From contig NZ_JAFNJS010000001.1 of the NCBI RefSeq assembly GCF_019024325.1, positions 1,178,001 to 1,242,000 of the forward strand: 64,000 nt of DNA, read 5' to 3'. The stretch comes from Falsiroseomonas tokyonensis. GTDB taxonomy: Bacteria; Pseudomonadota; Alphaproteobacteria; Acetobacterales; Acetobacteraceae. Numbering within the stretch: the stretch's first letter is position 1; each line of letters opens with the position of its first letter. Of the stretch, positions 16,897 through 25,577 are shown in pieces. The notes beneath the pieces were generated by a model that had not been told where the DNA came from, made no database searches, and saw only the letters and a program-made list of their open reading frames with translations. The position numbers and the translations under genes are program-made.

Positions 16897-17391
16897 TCAG
16901 CCGCCAAGCCGCTTCTGCAGCAGCACCAGGTCCAGCCAACGGCCGAACTTGCGGCCGACCTCGGGCATCCGGCCCGTCTCGACGAAGCCGGCGCGCAGGT
17001 GCAGCGCGATGGAGCCCGCATTGCCGGCCTCCACCGCGCCCACCATCACATGCCGCCCCTGCGCCCGGGCCTGCGCTTCCAGCGCCGCCAGAAGCGCCGC
17101 GCCGATGCCCTGGCGATGCGCCGCCGGGTCGACATAGACGGAATGCTCCACCGTGGCGTCGTAGCCGGCGAAGGGGCGGAAGGGGCCGTAGCTGGCGAAG
17201 CCGAGCACCGTATCGCCGCGCCGGGCCACCAGCACCGGCAGGCCGGCCGCGCGGCGCGCGGCGAACCAGGCGCCGCGGGTTTCCAGCGTCTCCGGCTGCA
17301 GGTGCCAGACGGCGGTGGTCTCGGCGATCGCCTGGTTGATCAGGGCGAGGATGGCGGGCAGGTCGGCCTCGGTGGCCTCGTCGATGGTCAT
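16897..17391 (-). CDS. GNAT N-acetyltransferase, phosphinothricin/methionine-sulfoximine acetyltransferase-like
   Basis: A 164-aa GNAT enzyme. The opening 'IDEATEADLPAILALIN' and 'VEHSVYVDPAAHRQGIGAAL' (acetyl-CoA-binding motif A with Q/R-x-x-G-x-G/A) match the PAT/MddA subgroup, as does 'HLRAGFVETG' near the end. These enzymes acetylate small amines such as phosphinothricin or methionine sulfoximine. Its ATG overlaps the stop of the GMC oxidoreductase gene upstream by 3 bp, so the two are coupled. Confidence 0.87.
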   Translation of the reverse strand: MTIDEATEADLPAILALINQAIAETTAVWHLQPETLETRGAWFAARRAAGLPVLVARRGDTVLGFASYGPFRPFAGYDATVEHSVYVDPAAHRQGIGAALLAALEAQARAQGRHVMVGAVEAGNAGSIALHLRAGFVETGRMPEVGRKFGRWLDLVLLQKRLGG

Positions 17392-18983
17392 GCATCCTCC
17401 AGGATCAGCCCGGCCGCCTTGTGGGCGACGGCCAGCACGGTCGCATTGATGTTGCAGACCGGAATGTCCGGGAAGGCCGAGGCATCCACCACCCGCAGCG
17501 CCGCCACGCCGCGCAGCCGCAGGCGCGGGTCGAGCGGGGCGCCGTCCCCGCCCATCCGGACCGTGCCGCAGGGGTGGTAGACGGTGCCGCCCGTCTCGGC
17601 GGCGAAGCGGATGAGATCGGCGTCCGACTCCACGCCGGGGCCGGGGCGCACTTCCTCCCGCACGATGCCGGCGAGCGGCGGGGCCGCCATCCAGCGCCGG
17701 GCGAGGCGGATGCCGCGGGCGAGGGCGGCGCGGTCCGCCGCCTCCGTCAGGAAGCGGGGCGCGATGACCGGGGCCTGGGCCGGATCGGCCGAGGCGAGGG
17801 TGACGCTGCCGCGCGACTGCGGCCGGCATTGCCAGACGCCGATGGTCAGGCCGGGCGCGTCCTCCGGCACGCCGATGCGGCCCTCGGCCCAGGAGAGCGG
17901 GCCGCCATTCAGCTGGATATCCGGCGCCTCCAGCCCCGGCTCGGTTTTCGCGAACACGCCGAACATGCCGGGCGACCAGGTCAGCACGCCGTCGCCGCGG
18001 GCGAGCCAGCGCACCACCTCCAGCGCCAGGCGCGGCCAGGTGATGCGGCGGTTGGCGGACCAGCGGTGATCGGCCAGGCGCCAGGTGAGCCGCGCGATAT
18101 AGTGGTCCTGCAGGTTCCGGCCGATGCCGGGGATGTCCCGCTGCACGGCGATGCCCTGGTCCTGCAGATGCTGGGCCGGGCCGAGTCCCGAGAGCATCAG
18201 CAGATGCGGGCTGCCGATGGCGCCGGCCGAGAGAATCACCTCGCGCCGCGCCGCGACCATCTGTTCCGCGCCGCCGCGGCGGATGCGGATGCCGGTGGCC
18301 CGGCCCTCCGACAGCTCGATGCGTAGCGCCAGCGCCTGGTCGAACAGCGCGACGCCGCGCGCCAAGGCGGGTTTCAGGAAGGCGGTGGCGGCGGAGTGCC
18401 GGCGGCGGCCGTTTCGCGTCTGCTGGAAGGTGGAAAAACCCTCCCGCCCCCCTTCGGCCCCTGGGCCGTTCATGTCGCGCGGCGTGGGCAGGCCGATGGC
18501 GGCGGCGGCCTCCCGCATCTTCGCCACCAGCGGCGGCAGTTCCGCCAGGTGCTGCACATGCAGCGCGCCGGTGCGGCCGCGATGCGGGCCGTCCTCCTCC
18601 GCCCGTTCGTAAGCCGCGAAATGCGGCGCGAGATCGGCCCAGGACCAGCCGGCACAACCCTTCTGGGCCCAGAGGTCGTAATCCGACGGGTCCCCCCAGA
18701 CATGCCCCAGCCCGTTGATCGAGGAGGACCCGCCCAGCACGCGCCCCCGCGGATAGTCGAGCGCCCGGCTGCCGGTGGCCGAATCCGGGGCGGTGCGAAA
18801 TCCCCAGGTCAGGGCCTTGTGGGTCAGGATGCGGGCATAGCCGGCGGGGATGTGCAGATAGGGGTGGCGGTCGCGCCCGCCGGCCTCGATGACGGCGACA
18901 CTTGCGCCCGAGGCGGAAAGCCGGTCCGCCAGCAGGCAGCCCGCGCTGCCGGCGCCGACGATGACGTAGTCGAACGCCGTCAC
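17388..18983 (-). CDS. GMC-family FAD oxidoreductase (choline/alcohol dehydrogenase-like)
   Basis: A 531-aa flavoprotein. The FAD-binding Rossmann motif 'DYVIVGAGSAGCLLADRL' is at the N-terminus. GMC signature regions include 'RGRVLGGSSSINGLGHVWG' and 'ILSAGAIGSPHLLMLSGLG'. The C-terminal part holds 'YHPCGTVRMG', with the catalytic His, and 'VCNINATVLAVAHKAA'. It oxidises an alcohol to an aldehyde using FAD; the substrate is unknown. GTG 18983 is preferred because an AAGGGGGG run precedes it and the family starts directly at the FAD strand. It precedes the GNAT gene and follows a LysR gene by 22 bp. Confidence 0.9.
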   Translation of the reverse strand: MTAFDYVIVGAGSAGCLLADRLSASGASVAVIEAGGRDRHPYLHIPAGYARILTHKALTWGFRTAPDSATGSRALDYPRGRVLGGSSSINGLGHVWGDPSDYDLWAQKGCAGWSWADLAPHFAAYERAEEDGPHRGRTGALHVQHLAELPPLVAKMREAAAAIGLPTPRDMNGPGAEGGREGFSTFQQTRNGRRRHSAATAFLKPALARGVALFDQALALRIELSEGRATGIRIRRGGAEQMVAARREVILSAGAIGSPHLLMLSGLGPAQHLQDQGIAVQRDIPGIGRNLQDHYIARLTWRLADHRWSANRRITWPRLALEVVRWLARGDGVLTWSPGMFGVFAKTEPGLEAPDIQLNGGPLSWAEGRIGVPEDAPGLTIGVWQCRPQSRGSVTLASADPAQAPVIAPRFLTEAADRAALARGIRLARRWMAAPPLAGIVREEVRPGPGVESDADLIRFAAETGGTVYHPCGTVRMGGDGAPLDPRLRLRGVAALRVVDASAFPDIPVCNINATVLAVAHKAAGLILEDA

Positions 18984-19005
18984 GCCCCGACCCCCCTTGC
19001 GGTGC

Positions 19006-19971
19006 TCACGCACCCACACCCGGCACTGGCCCCACCTCCCGCGCCACCGCCAGCATCGATCGCCGCAGCCAGGCATGGCCGGGATCGGCCTCGAAGCGGC
19101 GGTGGAAGATCATCGAAAGCCGCGTATGCTTGAACTCCACCGGGCAGGGCCGCAGCGCCAGGCCGTAGGTTTCCGCCATGCGCTGTGCCAGCCGGGCTGA
19201 GAGCGACATCACCATGTCCGTCCGCGCCAGAATCTCCGGCACCGCGCCGAGATGCGCCACCACGGCGCCGAGGCGGCGCGGAAACCCGGCCTCCCGCAGC
19301 GGCTCGTCCAGCGCGCCGTCGCGGGATCCGTTCGGCGAATGCAGCAGATGCGGGAAGGCGGTGAAGCGGTCCAGCGTCAGCGGCCCCTCCGCCAGCGGAT
19401 GCCCGGCGCGGACCAGGGTCAGAAAATTCTCGGGCAATAGCCGGACGCGGGTATAGAGCGCCGGCGGGTCGGGCAGCACGGCCACCGCCAGCTCCGCCTC
19501 CCCCTTCGCCAGCAGGTCCAGCGCATTGGTGCGGTCGGCATGGCGCACGGCGAGCAGGGCGTTCGGCGCTTCCTGGTGCATCTGTTCCAGCAGCGGCGGG
19601 ACCAGCACGCTCTCGGCATATTCGGACAGCGCCACGGTGAAGACGCGGTCCGTCGTCGCCGGGTCGAAGGGGGCGTGGTCGGCGAGCGTGGTGCGCAGCC
19701 GGTCCAGCACCTCCGCCACCGGGCCGGCCAGCGACAGGGCCAGGGCCGTGGGCTCCACCCCACCGGGGCGGCGCAGGAACAGCTCGTCATTCAGCGCCGC
19801 GCGCAGCCGGGCCAGGGCATTGGAGACGGCGGGCTGCGACAGGTTCAGCTTTTCCGCCGCATGGGTCACATGCCGCTCCCGCGCCACGGCGTCGAAGACG
19901 CGGAGCAGGTTCAGGTCGAGGGTCTGCAGGTCAGCCAAGGTCGGGCATCCCGAAGGGTGAGGCGCGCGCAT
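19006..19971 (-). CDS. LysR-family transcriptional regulator
   Basis: A 321-aa regulator. The N-terminal winged HTH has the typical order 'LDLNLLRVFDAVARERHVTHAA', 'LNLSQPAVSNALARLR' and 'FLRRPGG' (residues about 18-70). A periplasmic-binding-protein-like co-inducer domain follows. The true start may be TTG at 19938 (LADLQTLDL), which fits family alignments better than ATG 19971; neither has a strong ribosome site. A T-N11-A palindrome at 19986-20006 sits just upstream. It may control the GMC-GNAT pair, the divergent DoxX gene, or both. Confidence 0.9.
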   Translation of the reverse strand: MRAPHPSGCPTLADLQTLDLNLLRVFDAVARERHVTHAAEKLNLSQPAVSNALARLRAALNDELFLRRPGGVEPTALALSLAGPVAEVLDRLRTTLADHAPFDPATTDRVFTVALSEYAESVLVPPLLEQMHQEAPNALLAVRHADRTNALDLLAKGEAELAVAVLPDPPALYTRVRLLPENFLTLVRAGHPLAEGPLTLDRFTAFPHLLHSPNGSRDGALDEPLREAGFPRRLGAVVAHLGAVPEILARTDMVMSLSARLAQRMAETYGLALRPCPVEFKHTRLSMIFHRRFEADPGHAWLRRSMLAVAREVGPVPGVGA

Positions 19972-19985
19972 GGGACGGCGCGCGC

Positions 19986-20006
19986 ATCATTTGTGGTGGT
20001 GATGAT
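19986..20006. promoter_or_regulatory. Candidate LysR-type binding site (ATCAT-N11-ATGAT)
   Basis: ATCAT (19986-19990) and ATGAT (20002-20006) form an interrupted palindrome with an 11-bp spacer, matching the T-N11-A rule for LysR-type regulators. It lies in the divergent spacer between lysR and doxX, where autoregulatory sites are normally found. Confidence 0.5.
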
Positions 20007-20103
20007 CGCTGTTCCATCCCCGTGTTGGAAGCCGCCAGCCCTGCGGGGCCATAACCCGGCCCACACCGGGGCCGTTGGCGCCCCGCCCGATGGAGACACG
20101 GAT

Positions 20104-20541
20104 ATGAGCCTCGACGAGCGCACCACCACCCCCTATGCCGCGCTGCTGCTGCGCGTGAGCATGGGTGTCCTGTTCCTGGCCCATGGCCTGCTGCTGAAGA
20201 TCATGACCTTCGGCTTCGCCGGCACGATGGGCTTCTTCGGCTCCCTCGGCTATCCGCCGGTGCTCGGCGCCGTGGTGGCGGTGGCGGAGACGCTGGCCGG
20301 CATCGCGCTGATCCTCGGCGTCTGGGTGCGGCCGGTGAGCCTGCTGCTGCTGCCGATCATGATCGGCGCCACCCTCCAGCACGCCGGCAACCCCTGGATC
20401 TTCAGCGCCCCGGGCGGCGGCTGGGAATTCCCGGCCTTCTGGACCGTGCTGCTGCTGGTGCAGGCAGGCCTCGGCGCCGGTGCCTATGCGCTGGATCTGG
20501 GCCGCCTGACCGGCCGCGGCGCGGTGGCCGCCCGGGCCTGA
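20104..20541 (+). CDS. DoxX-family membrane protein
   Basis: A 145-aa protein with four hydrophobic helices. The DoxX signature is in the first part: 'LLLRVSMGVLFLAHGLLLK' followed by 'GFFGSLGYPPVLGAVVAVAETLAG'. DoxX proteins are small membrane proteins sometimes linked to redox stress or quinone-dependent oxidation, but most have no proven role. GGAG about 13 bp upstream supports ATG 20104. It is divergent from the LysR gene. Confidence 0.87.
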   Translation: MSLDERTTTPYAALLLRVSMGVLFLAHGLLLKIMTFGFAGTMGFFGSLGYPPVLGAVVAVAETLAGIALILGVWVRPVSLLLLPIMIGATLQHAGNPWIFSAPGGGWEFPAFWTVLLLVQAGLGAGAYALDLGRLTGRGAVAARA

Positions 20542-20545
20542 ACGA

Positions 20546-20989
20546 TCAGGTGCCGGTGGAGCCGAATCCGCCGGCACCGCGCGCCGTTTCCGGCAGCACC
20601 GCCACCTCCCGGAACCGGGCGCGGACCACGGGCGCGACCACCGCCTGGGCGATGCGCATACCGCGTTCCACGGTGAAGGGCTCGCTGCCGGCATTCATCA
20701 TGATCACCTGCAGCTCGCCCCGGTAATCCTCATCCACCGTGCCCGGCGTGTTGGGCATGGTGATGCCGTGCTTCAGCGCCAGGCCGGAGCGCGGCCGCAC
20801 CTGCAATTCGTGGTCCGGCGGCAGGGCGATGCAGAGGCCGGTCGGCACCAGCGCGCGGCCGCCGGGCGGGATCACCACCGGCGTGGCGACGGCGGCCACC
20901 AGGTCCATCCCCGCCGCACCGGGCGTGGCATAGGCGGGCAGGGGCAGGCCCTCGGCATGCGGCAGGCGGGTGACCAGGATCTCGACCAT
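20546..20989 (-). CDS. dut: Deoxyuridine 5'-triphosphate nucleotidohydrolase (dUTPase)
   Basis: A 147-aa trimeric dUTPase that hydrolyses dUTP to dUMP and pyrophosphate, keeping uracil out of DNA. All five family motifs are visible: '[11 protein letters not shown]', '[11 protein letters not shown]', '[13 protein letters not shown]', '[10 protein letters not shown]' and the C-terminal '[10 protein letters not shown]' P-loop-like tail. It directly follows coaBC with no gap, a conserved alphaproteobacterial pairing. Confidence 0.96.
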   Translation of the reverse strand: MVEILVTRLPHAEGLPLPAYATPGAAGMDLVAAVATPVVIPPGGRALVPTGLCIALPPDHELQVRPRSGLALKHGITMPNTPGTVDEDYRGELQVIMMNAGSEPFTVERGMRIAQAVVAPVVRARFREVAVLPETARGAGGFGSTGT

Positions 20990-22165
20990 TTATGCCAGTG
21001 TCTCCGCAATCCGCGCCGCAAGCCGCCGCGCCACCTCCGCCTTCGGCAGGCGAGGCCAATCCTCCACCCCCGATTCCGTCACCAGATGCACGGCATTCTC
21101 CGCGCCGCCCATCACATCGCCCGAGACGTCATTCGCCACGATCCAGTCGCAGCCTTTTCGCAGGCGCTTCTGCTGCGCGTGGGGCACGACGTTTTCGGTT
21201 TCGGCGGCAAAACCCACCACCAGGCGCGGGCGCTGCACCTGGCGCTGGGCGATGGTGGCCAGGATGTCCGGGTTCAGCGTCAGCGTGATCTCGGGCGGCG
21301 GCGCGCCGGGCACCTTCTTGATCTTTTGCGTGCCGATCTCGGCCGGCCTGAAATCGGCGACGGCTGCGGCGAAGACCGCCGCATCGGCCGGCAGCGCGGC
21401 CTCCACCGCCGCCAGCATGTCCCGCGCGCTTTCGATCTTCACCACGGTCACGCCGGCCGGGTCCGGCACCGCGACCGGGCCGCTGACCAGGGTCACCCGC
21501 CCGCCGAGCGCCGCCAGCGCCGCGGCGATGGCATGGCCCTGCCGGCCGCTGCTGCGATTGGCGATGTAGCGCACAGGGTCAATGTTTTCGTGCGTTGGCC
21601 CGCTGGTCACCACCACATGCCGGCCGGCCAGCGGGCCCTGGTGCAGCAGCGATTCGATGGTCGCCAGGATGGCCGACGGCTCCGCCAGGCGGCCAGGGCC
21701 GCTCTCGGGCTCCGCCATCGGCCCTTCCTCCGGCCCCACCACGGCAACGCCGCGCGCGGCCAGGGACTTCATATTCGCGACGGTTGCCGGATGCGCCCAC
21801 ATCGCCGGGTTCATCGCGGGCGCCACCAGCACCGGGGCGCGCGTCGCAAGCAGCACAGTGGAGGCCAGATCATCTGCCAGCCCGGTCGCCATCTTCGCCA
21901 GCAGATCGGCCGAGGCCGGCGCCACCACCACTAGGTCCGGCGCGCGGGCCAGGCGGATATGGCCGATCTCGGCCTCCGCCGCCCAGAGGTCGTCATGCAC
22001 GCGGGCGCCCGAGATTCCGGCCAGCGCCTCCTTCGTCACGAAGCGGGCGCCGCCGGCGGTCAGGATGGGCGTCACGGCATGGCCCGCCTTGCGCGCCAGC
22101 CGCACCAGCTCCAGCGCCTTAAAGGCGGCGACGCTGCCGGAGATGATGAGGAGCAGATGGGCCAT
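20990..22165 (-). CDS. coaBC: Bifunctional phosphopantothenoylcysteine decarboxylase / phosphopantothenate-cysteine ligase
   Basis: A 391-aa coenzyme A biosynthesis enzyme. The N-terminal flavoprotein CoaC domain (about 1-180) opens with 'ISGSVAAFKALELVRLARKAG' and contains 'APAMNPAMW', the PxMNxxMW motif. The CoaB domain has 'TSGPTHENIDPVRYIANRSS' and a 'GFAAETEN' segment. It decarboxylates 4'-phosphopantothenoylcysteine after ligating cysteine to phosphopantothenate. dut follows immediately. Confidence 0.96.
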   Translation of the reverse strand: MAHLLLIISGSVAAFKALELVRLARKAGHAVTPILTAGGARFVTKEALAGISGARVHDDLWAAEAEIGHIRLARAPDLVVVAPASADLLAKMATGLADDLASTVLLATRAPVLVAPAMNPAMWAHPATVANMKSLAARGVAVVGPEEGPMAEPESGPGRLAEPSAILATIESLLHQGPLAGRHVVVTSGPTHENIDPVRYIANRSSGRQGHAIAAALAALGGRVTLVSGPVAVPDPAGVTVVKIESARDMLAAVEAALPADAAVFAAAVADFRPAEIGTQKIKKVPGAPPPEITLTLNPDILATIAQRQVQRPRLVVGFAAETENVVPHAQQKRLRKGCDWIVANDVSGDVMGGAENAVHLVTESGVEDWPRLPKAEVARRLAARIAETLA

Positions 22166-22180
22166 GCCGGGCAGGCTAGA

Positions 22181-22278
22181 GCATTTTCAAGCCAGGCGGT
22201 ATCGCCTGGCGACTCGGAAAATGCGCCAGAACAACAAGCTGGAAGCGATCCGCCGTGCTTCGGCGGATCGCTTCCAGC
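22181..22278. repeat. Twin-hairpin palindromic element
   Basis: Two stem structures stand in tandem. The first has outer arms GCATTTTC (22181-22188) and GAAAATGC (22217-22224), plus an inner GCCAGGCG-GTAT-CGCCTGGC (22191-22210). The second is a 17-bp perfect stem, 22238-22254 with 22262-22278, with a 7-nt loop. It fills the space between the coaBC start and the DUF4139 stop and could terminate the latter. It starts with CTAGAGCA, also found at the palindrome after argG. Confidence 0.8.
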
Positions 22279-22289
22279 CCGGGATGGGC

Positions 22290-24305
22290 TCAGCCTCCAC
22301 CCCGGGTCACCACGCGCTGCGCCAGGCCGCGCCAGGCGGTCCAGGCGCGATCCGCCTCCGCCCCGCTGCGCCCCGCGGCCAGGCTGGCGGCGTTCAGCGC
22401 CGTGCGCGCGGCCTCCCGCTCCGGCCCCGTGCGATCCTCATAGGCGCGGCGGGCGCGGGCCAGCGCGGCCTCATCCGCCGCATGGGCGCGGGCGGCGGTG
22501 CGGAAGGTATCGAGGGCGCGGCGAGCGGCGCCGAAATCCTCGACCAGGGCGGCGAGCTCGGCGCGGCCCGGGGCCGTGGCCGGCAGCCTCTCCAGCAGGG
22601 TGCGCAGCGCCTCCAGCCGATCGGTGCCACCGGGCAGGCGGGCGATGTCGCGATCGAGCGAGAGGTCGCGCCAGGCGGGCGGCAGCGGCTCCGCCAGCGC
22701 GGTGTCCCAGAGCGGGATCTGCTGCGTGGTCTCCCGCTGCCAGGCCCATTCGAGGTTGGTGGGCGAGCCCTCCAGCCGCGCCTCCACGCGCTGGCCGAAA
22801 TCACCCTCCGCCACCGGGGTGAAGCGCGGCGTCTCGCCGCGGCGCGCCGGCAGGTCCAGCACCAGCGTGCCGCGGGCGGTGCCGGGGTCCACGGCGAGCG
22901 TCACCGTATGCACCAGCTGCTGGGTGACCTGCACCGCGCCGCGCCGCAGGGCGACGGCGATGGGAACGGAGGTGCCGCGCTGCGCCACGCTGTACTGCAC
23001 GCCCTGGTCGCGCGCGAAGGCGAGGATGCGCGATTCGCCCGTCGGCAGGCCGCGCAGCTCCGCATCCCCCAGGAAGCCGCCGGATTCGGCGCCGCCGCTG
23101 CCATAGACCGTGGCGAGGCCGCCGGGCAGCGCATGCGGCGTGGTGTTGCGCAGCCGCACCGCCTGCAGCGGATGCCGCCCGCCGAGCCCCTGCACCCACC
23201 AGACCCGCTCCGCCGGCAGCCGCGCATCGAGGAAGGGCACATTGGCGGTCTGGCCGGAGCGGATGGTCACCGGATCGGCCAAGGTGAAGGCGACGCGGCC
23301 GAGCGAGGCGGCGGCGGTGGCTTCCGCGGCGGCCGGCGCGGCTTCCATGACGGGGGCCGGCGCCGCCATGCGGGCCATGGCGCCCGGCGGGGCAAAGGGG
23401 GCCTGGGCCACCGGCGGCGGCGGCGGTACCGGGCGGCCGCCGGTATCGGCGCGCACCTCCACCTGGCCGCTGCCGAGAATCGGCAGTTCGGGCCGCGGCA
23501 GCAGCACGGGCGAGTAAAGCGCCTGGCGGAAGGCCGCGGCCTCGCTGGAGACCAGGGACAGGCGGATGCCGTCCCAGTCGGAGCCGGTGTGGTTCTCCAC
23601 CACCGCCCAGCCCATCAGCCGCGCCTCCCCCGCCGCGCCGAATTCCGGCACGGCCAGGCGCCAGGAGGGTTTCCACAGCGGCGCGCCGGCGACATAGGTC
23701 AGCGAGACCTCCCGCCCCGCCGCGGCGCCGGCGCGGAGAGCCACCGAAAGCTGGCGGGTATCGGCGCTGCGCGTCTCGGCCAGGGCCTCCGCCGCGCGGG
23801 CCAGGCGGGCGGCGAGCGCCTCATCCAGCAGCCGCACCTCCTGCGCCTCCCGCAATTCGATACTGCGGAGGCCAGTGGCGGAGAGCAGGGTCAGGCGCAG
23901 GCCGTCCTTGCTTTCCGAGGCCTCGGCGATGCGGCCCTCCGTCTCCCCCACCGCCACGCGCTGGCCGCGCAGCGCGTTCAGCAGGGTGGCGCGGCTGGCG
24001 AAATCCTCGGGCCGGGCGGGCAGCCCCCGAAAAGCCTCGGCGGCCAGGTCCTGGGCGGGCAGGCGCAGGCCCTCCACGCGGCCCGCCGGGTCGGCCACCA
24101 CCAGGGAGCGCAGGATGTCGTCCACATCGGCCAGCGGCACGCGGAAGGTCAGTGCGGGATCGGCGGCGGCCACCGGCCCCGCCCGCTCGATCTGCGCCAG
24201 CCCGGCGGAGGACAGCGTCACGCCGCGCACCGGCAGCTCCGCCGCCTGGGCGGTGAGCGCGGTGGTCGCCAGAAGCAGGGTGGCGAAGGCGCGGCGTGCG
24301 GTCAT
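22290..24305 (-). CDS. DUF4139 domain-containing exported protein
   Basis: A 671-aa protein with a signal peptide ending near 'ALTAQAAE'. The N-terminal region (about 24-200) resembles the DUF4140-like start, and the large DUF4139 domain ('VSLTYVAGAPLWKPSWRL', 'NHTGSDWDGIRLSLVS') covers roughly residues 190-520. The C-terminal ~120 residues are Ala/Arg-rich and probably helical. Function of the family is unknown. Start 24305 is supported by an AGGGGA site and the signal peptide. A long palindrome lies directly upstream. Confidence 0.82.
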   Translation of the reverse strand: MTARRAFATLLLATTALTAQAAELPVRGVTLSSAGLAQIERAGPVAAADPALTFRVPLADVDDILRSLVVADPAGRVEGLRLPAQDLAAEAFRGLPARPEDFASRATLLNALRGQRVAVGETEGRIAEASESKDGLRLTLLSATGLRSIELREAQEVRLLDEALAARLARAAEALAETRSADTRQLSVALRAGAAAGREVSLTYVAGAPLWKPSWRLAVPEFGAAGEARLMGWAVVENHTGSDWDGIRLSLVSSEAAAFRQALYSPVLLPRPELPILGSGQVEVRADTGGRPVPPPPPVAQAPFAPPGAMARMAAPAPVMEAAPAAAEATAAASLGRVAFTLADPVTIRSGQTANVPFLDARLPAERVWWVQGLGGRHPLQAVRLRNTTPHALPGGLATVYGSGGAESGGFLGDAELRGLPTGESRILAFARDQGVQYSVAQRGTSVPIAVALRRGAVQVTQQLVHTVTLAVDPGTARGTLVLDLPARRGETPRFTPVAEGDFGQRVEARLEGSPTNLEWAWQRETTQQIPLWDTALAEPLPPAWRDLSLDRDIARLPGGTDRLEALRTLLERLPATAPGRAELAALVEDFGAARRALDTFRTAARAHAADEAALARARRAYEDRTGPEREAARTALNAASLAAGRSGAEADRAWTAWRGLAQRVVTRGGG

Positions 24306-24390
24306 CGGGCGGTCCCCTGGTTTCCGCGCAGGCTGATGCCGAAGCCGGGCAGCTTTGCGGCCGCCCGGCACACGAAGGCGCGAGGAATCG

Positions 24391-24552
24391 GAGACCGTTG
24401 GAGAATACCGGGCGGGTCGGTTCCGCGGCGCTTTTCCGCCCCTGCAGCGTTGGGCGGCTTGCCGATGCAACCAGCATCGGCCGCACCGCCCGCCTTGCAG
24501 GAACGAAAAATCACCTGCGGACCCTCAGCCGCCTGCATTCTCCAACGGTCTC
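24391..24552. repeat. 162-bp imperfect palindrome with 16-bp perfect terminal inverted repeats
   Basis: The outer arms GAGACCGTTGGAGAAT (24391-24406) and ATTCTCCAACGGTCTC (24537-24552) are exact complements. The centre holds GCCGATGC-AACCA-GCATCGGC (24461-24481), flanked by GGGCGG/CCGCCC and CTGCA/TGCAG pairs on the same axis (24471-24472). It begins directly after the stop of the SMP-30 gene and ends 85 bp before the DUF4139 gene. No target-site duplication was seen. Confidence 0.8.
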
Positions 24553-25494
24553 TCAGCCGCCCGGCGCGCCCTGGGTGTTCACATAGAGGCTGTAGAGCGA
24601 ATGCGCCGCCGCCATGAACAGCCGGTTCCGGTGCCGCCCGCCGAAGCACACATTGGCGCAGCGTTCCGGCAGGTCGATGAAGCCGATCGGCGTGCCGGCG
24701 GCATCGAACACCTTCACCCCGTCCAGCCCCGGCGCGCCCATGCCCCAGCCGCACCAGAGATTGCCGTCCACATCCACCCGGAAGCCGTCCGGCGTCTCGC
24801 CCGGCGCGCATTTCACGAAGACGCGGCGGCGGCTGAGTTTTACGCCATCGCAGTCGAAGGCCAGGATGTTCCGCGGCTCCGACCGGCTCTCGATGACGTA
24901 GAGGATCTTTTCGTCGGGGCTGAACGCCAGGCCGTTCGGATGGTCGACATCATCCGCGACCAGCGTGATCTGGCCCGTGGTGCCGTCCACGCGGTAGACG
25001 TTGGTGTGCGGCAACTCGGGAGAATGCTTCTCGCCCTCATAGAAACCGCCGATACCGAAGGGCGGGTCGGTGAACCAGATGCTGCCGTCGGACTTCACCA
25101 CCACGTCGTTCGGGCTGTTCAGCCGCTTGCCCTGGTAATTGTCCGCAATGACGGTGATGGCGCCGTCATACTCGATGCGGATGACGCGCCGGCCGCCATG
25201 CTCGCAGGCGACGATGCGGCCCTGGCGGTCGCGCGTATGGCCATTGGCGTTGCCCGACGGCTTGCGGAAGTGGGTGACCTGCCCCGTCTCCTCGTCCCAG
25301 CGCAGCACGCGGTTATTGGGAATGTCGGACCACAGCAGGCAGCGTTGGTCACCGAGCCAGACGGGGCCCTCGCCCCAGCGGCTGCCGGTCCAGAGCCGCT
25401 CCACCGAGCTCAGCGGCAGGCGCAGCTTGTTGAAGGCCGGGTCCAGGGTCCGGATGGCGGGGTCCGGGTAGCGCAGGCTTTCCTGCCAGGTCAT
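24553..25494 (-). CDS. SMP-30/gluconolactonase-family lactonase
   Basis: A 313-aa six-bladed beta-propeller of the SMP-30/gluconolactonase/LRE family, which hydrolyses sugar lactones to acids with a divalent metal. Likely ligands are Glu in 'SRWGEGPVW', Asn in 'RLNSPNDVVV', and the Asn and Asp of 'DHPNGLAFSPD'. No signal peptide, so cytoplasmic. ATG 25494 follows a strong GAGGAGGAG site. Divergent from the epimerase-tetR pair, it fits as the lactone-opening step of the adjacent catabolic island. Confidence 0.87.
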   Translation of the reverse strand: MTWQESLRYPDPAIRTLDPAFNKLRLPLSSVERLWTGSRWGEGPVWLGDQRCLLWSDIPNNRVLRWDEETGQVTHFRKPSGNANGHTRDRQGRIVACEHGGRRVIRIEYDGAITVIADNYQGKRLNSPNDVVVKSDGSIWFTDPPFGIGGFYEGEKHSPELPHTNVYRVDGTTGQITLVADDVDHPNGLAFSPDEKILYVIESRSEPRNILAFDCDGVKLSRRRVFVKCAPGETPDGFRVDVDGNLWCGWGMGAPGLDGVKVFDAAGTPIGFIDLPERCANVCFGGRHRNRLFMAAAHSLYSLYVNTQGAPGG

Positions 25495-25577
25495 CGCGAT
25501 CTCCTCCTCGGGCCCGGCGGTCTTGGCGACGGGCATGGTCCTCGTCATGCTGGCGCGATATCGCCGGGAGGGGAACC

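Noticed and set aside
24391-24552. Insertion sequence
   Set aside because: Inverted ends are present but there is no transposase frame and no target duplication; kept only as a palindromic repeat.
21582-24617. 1011-codon frame on the plus strand opposite coaBC and DUF4139
   Set aside because: Spans two real genes and a palindrome on the other strand; the composition of the product is that of a shadow frame.
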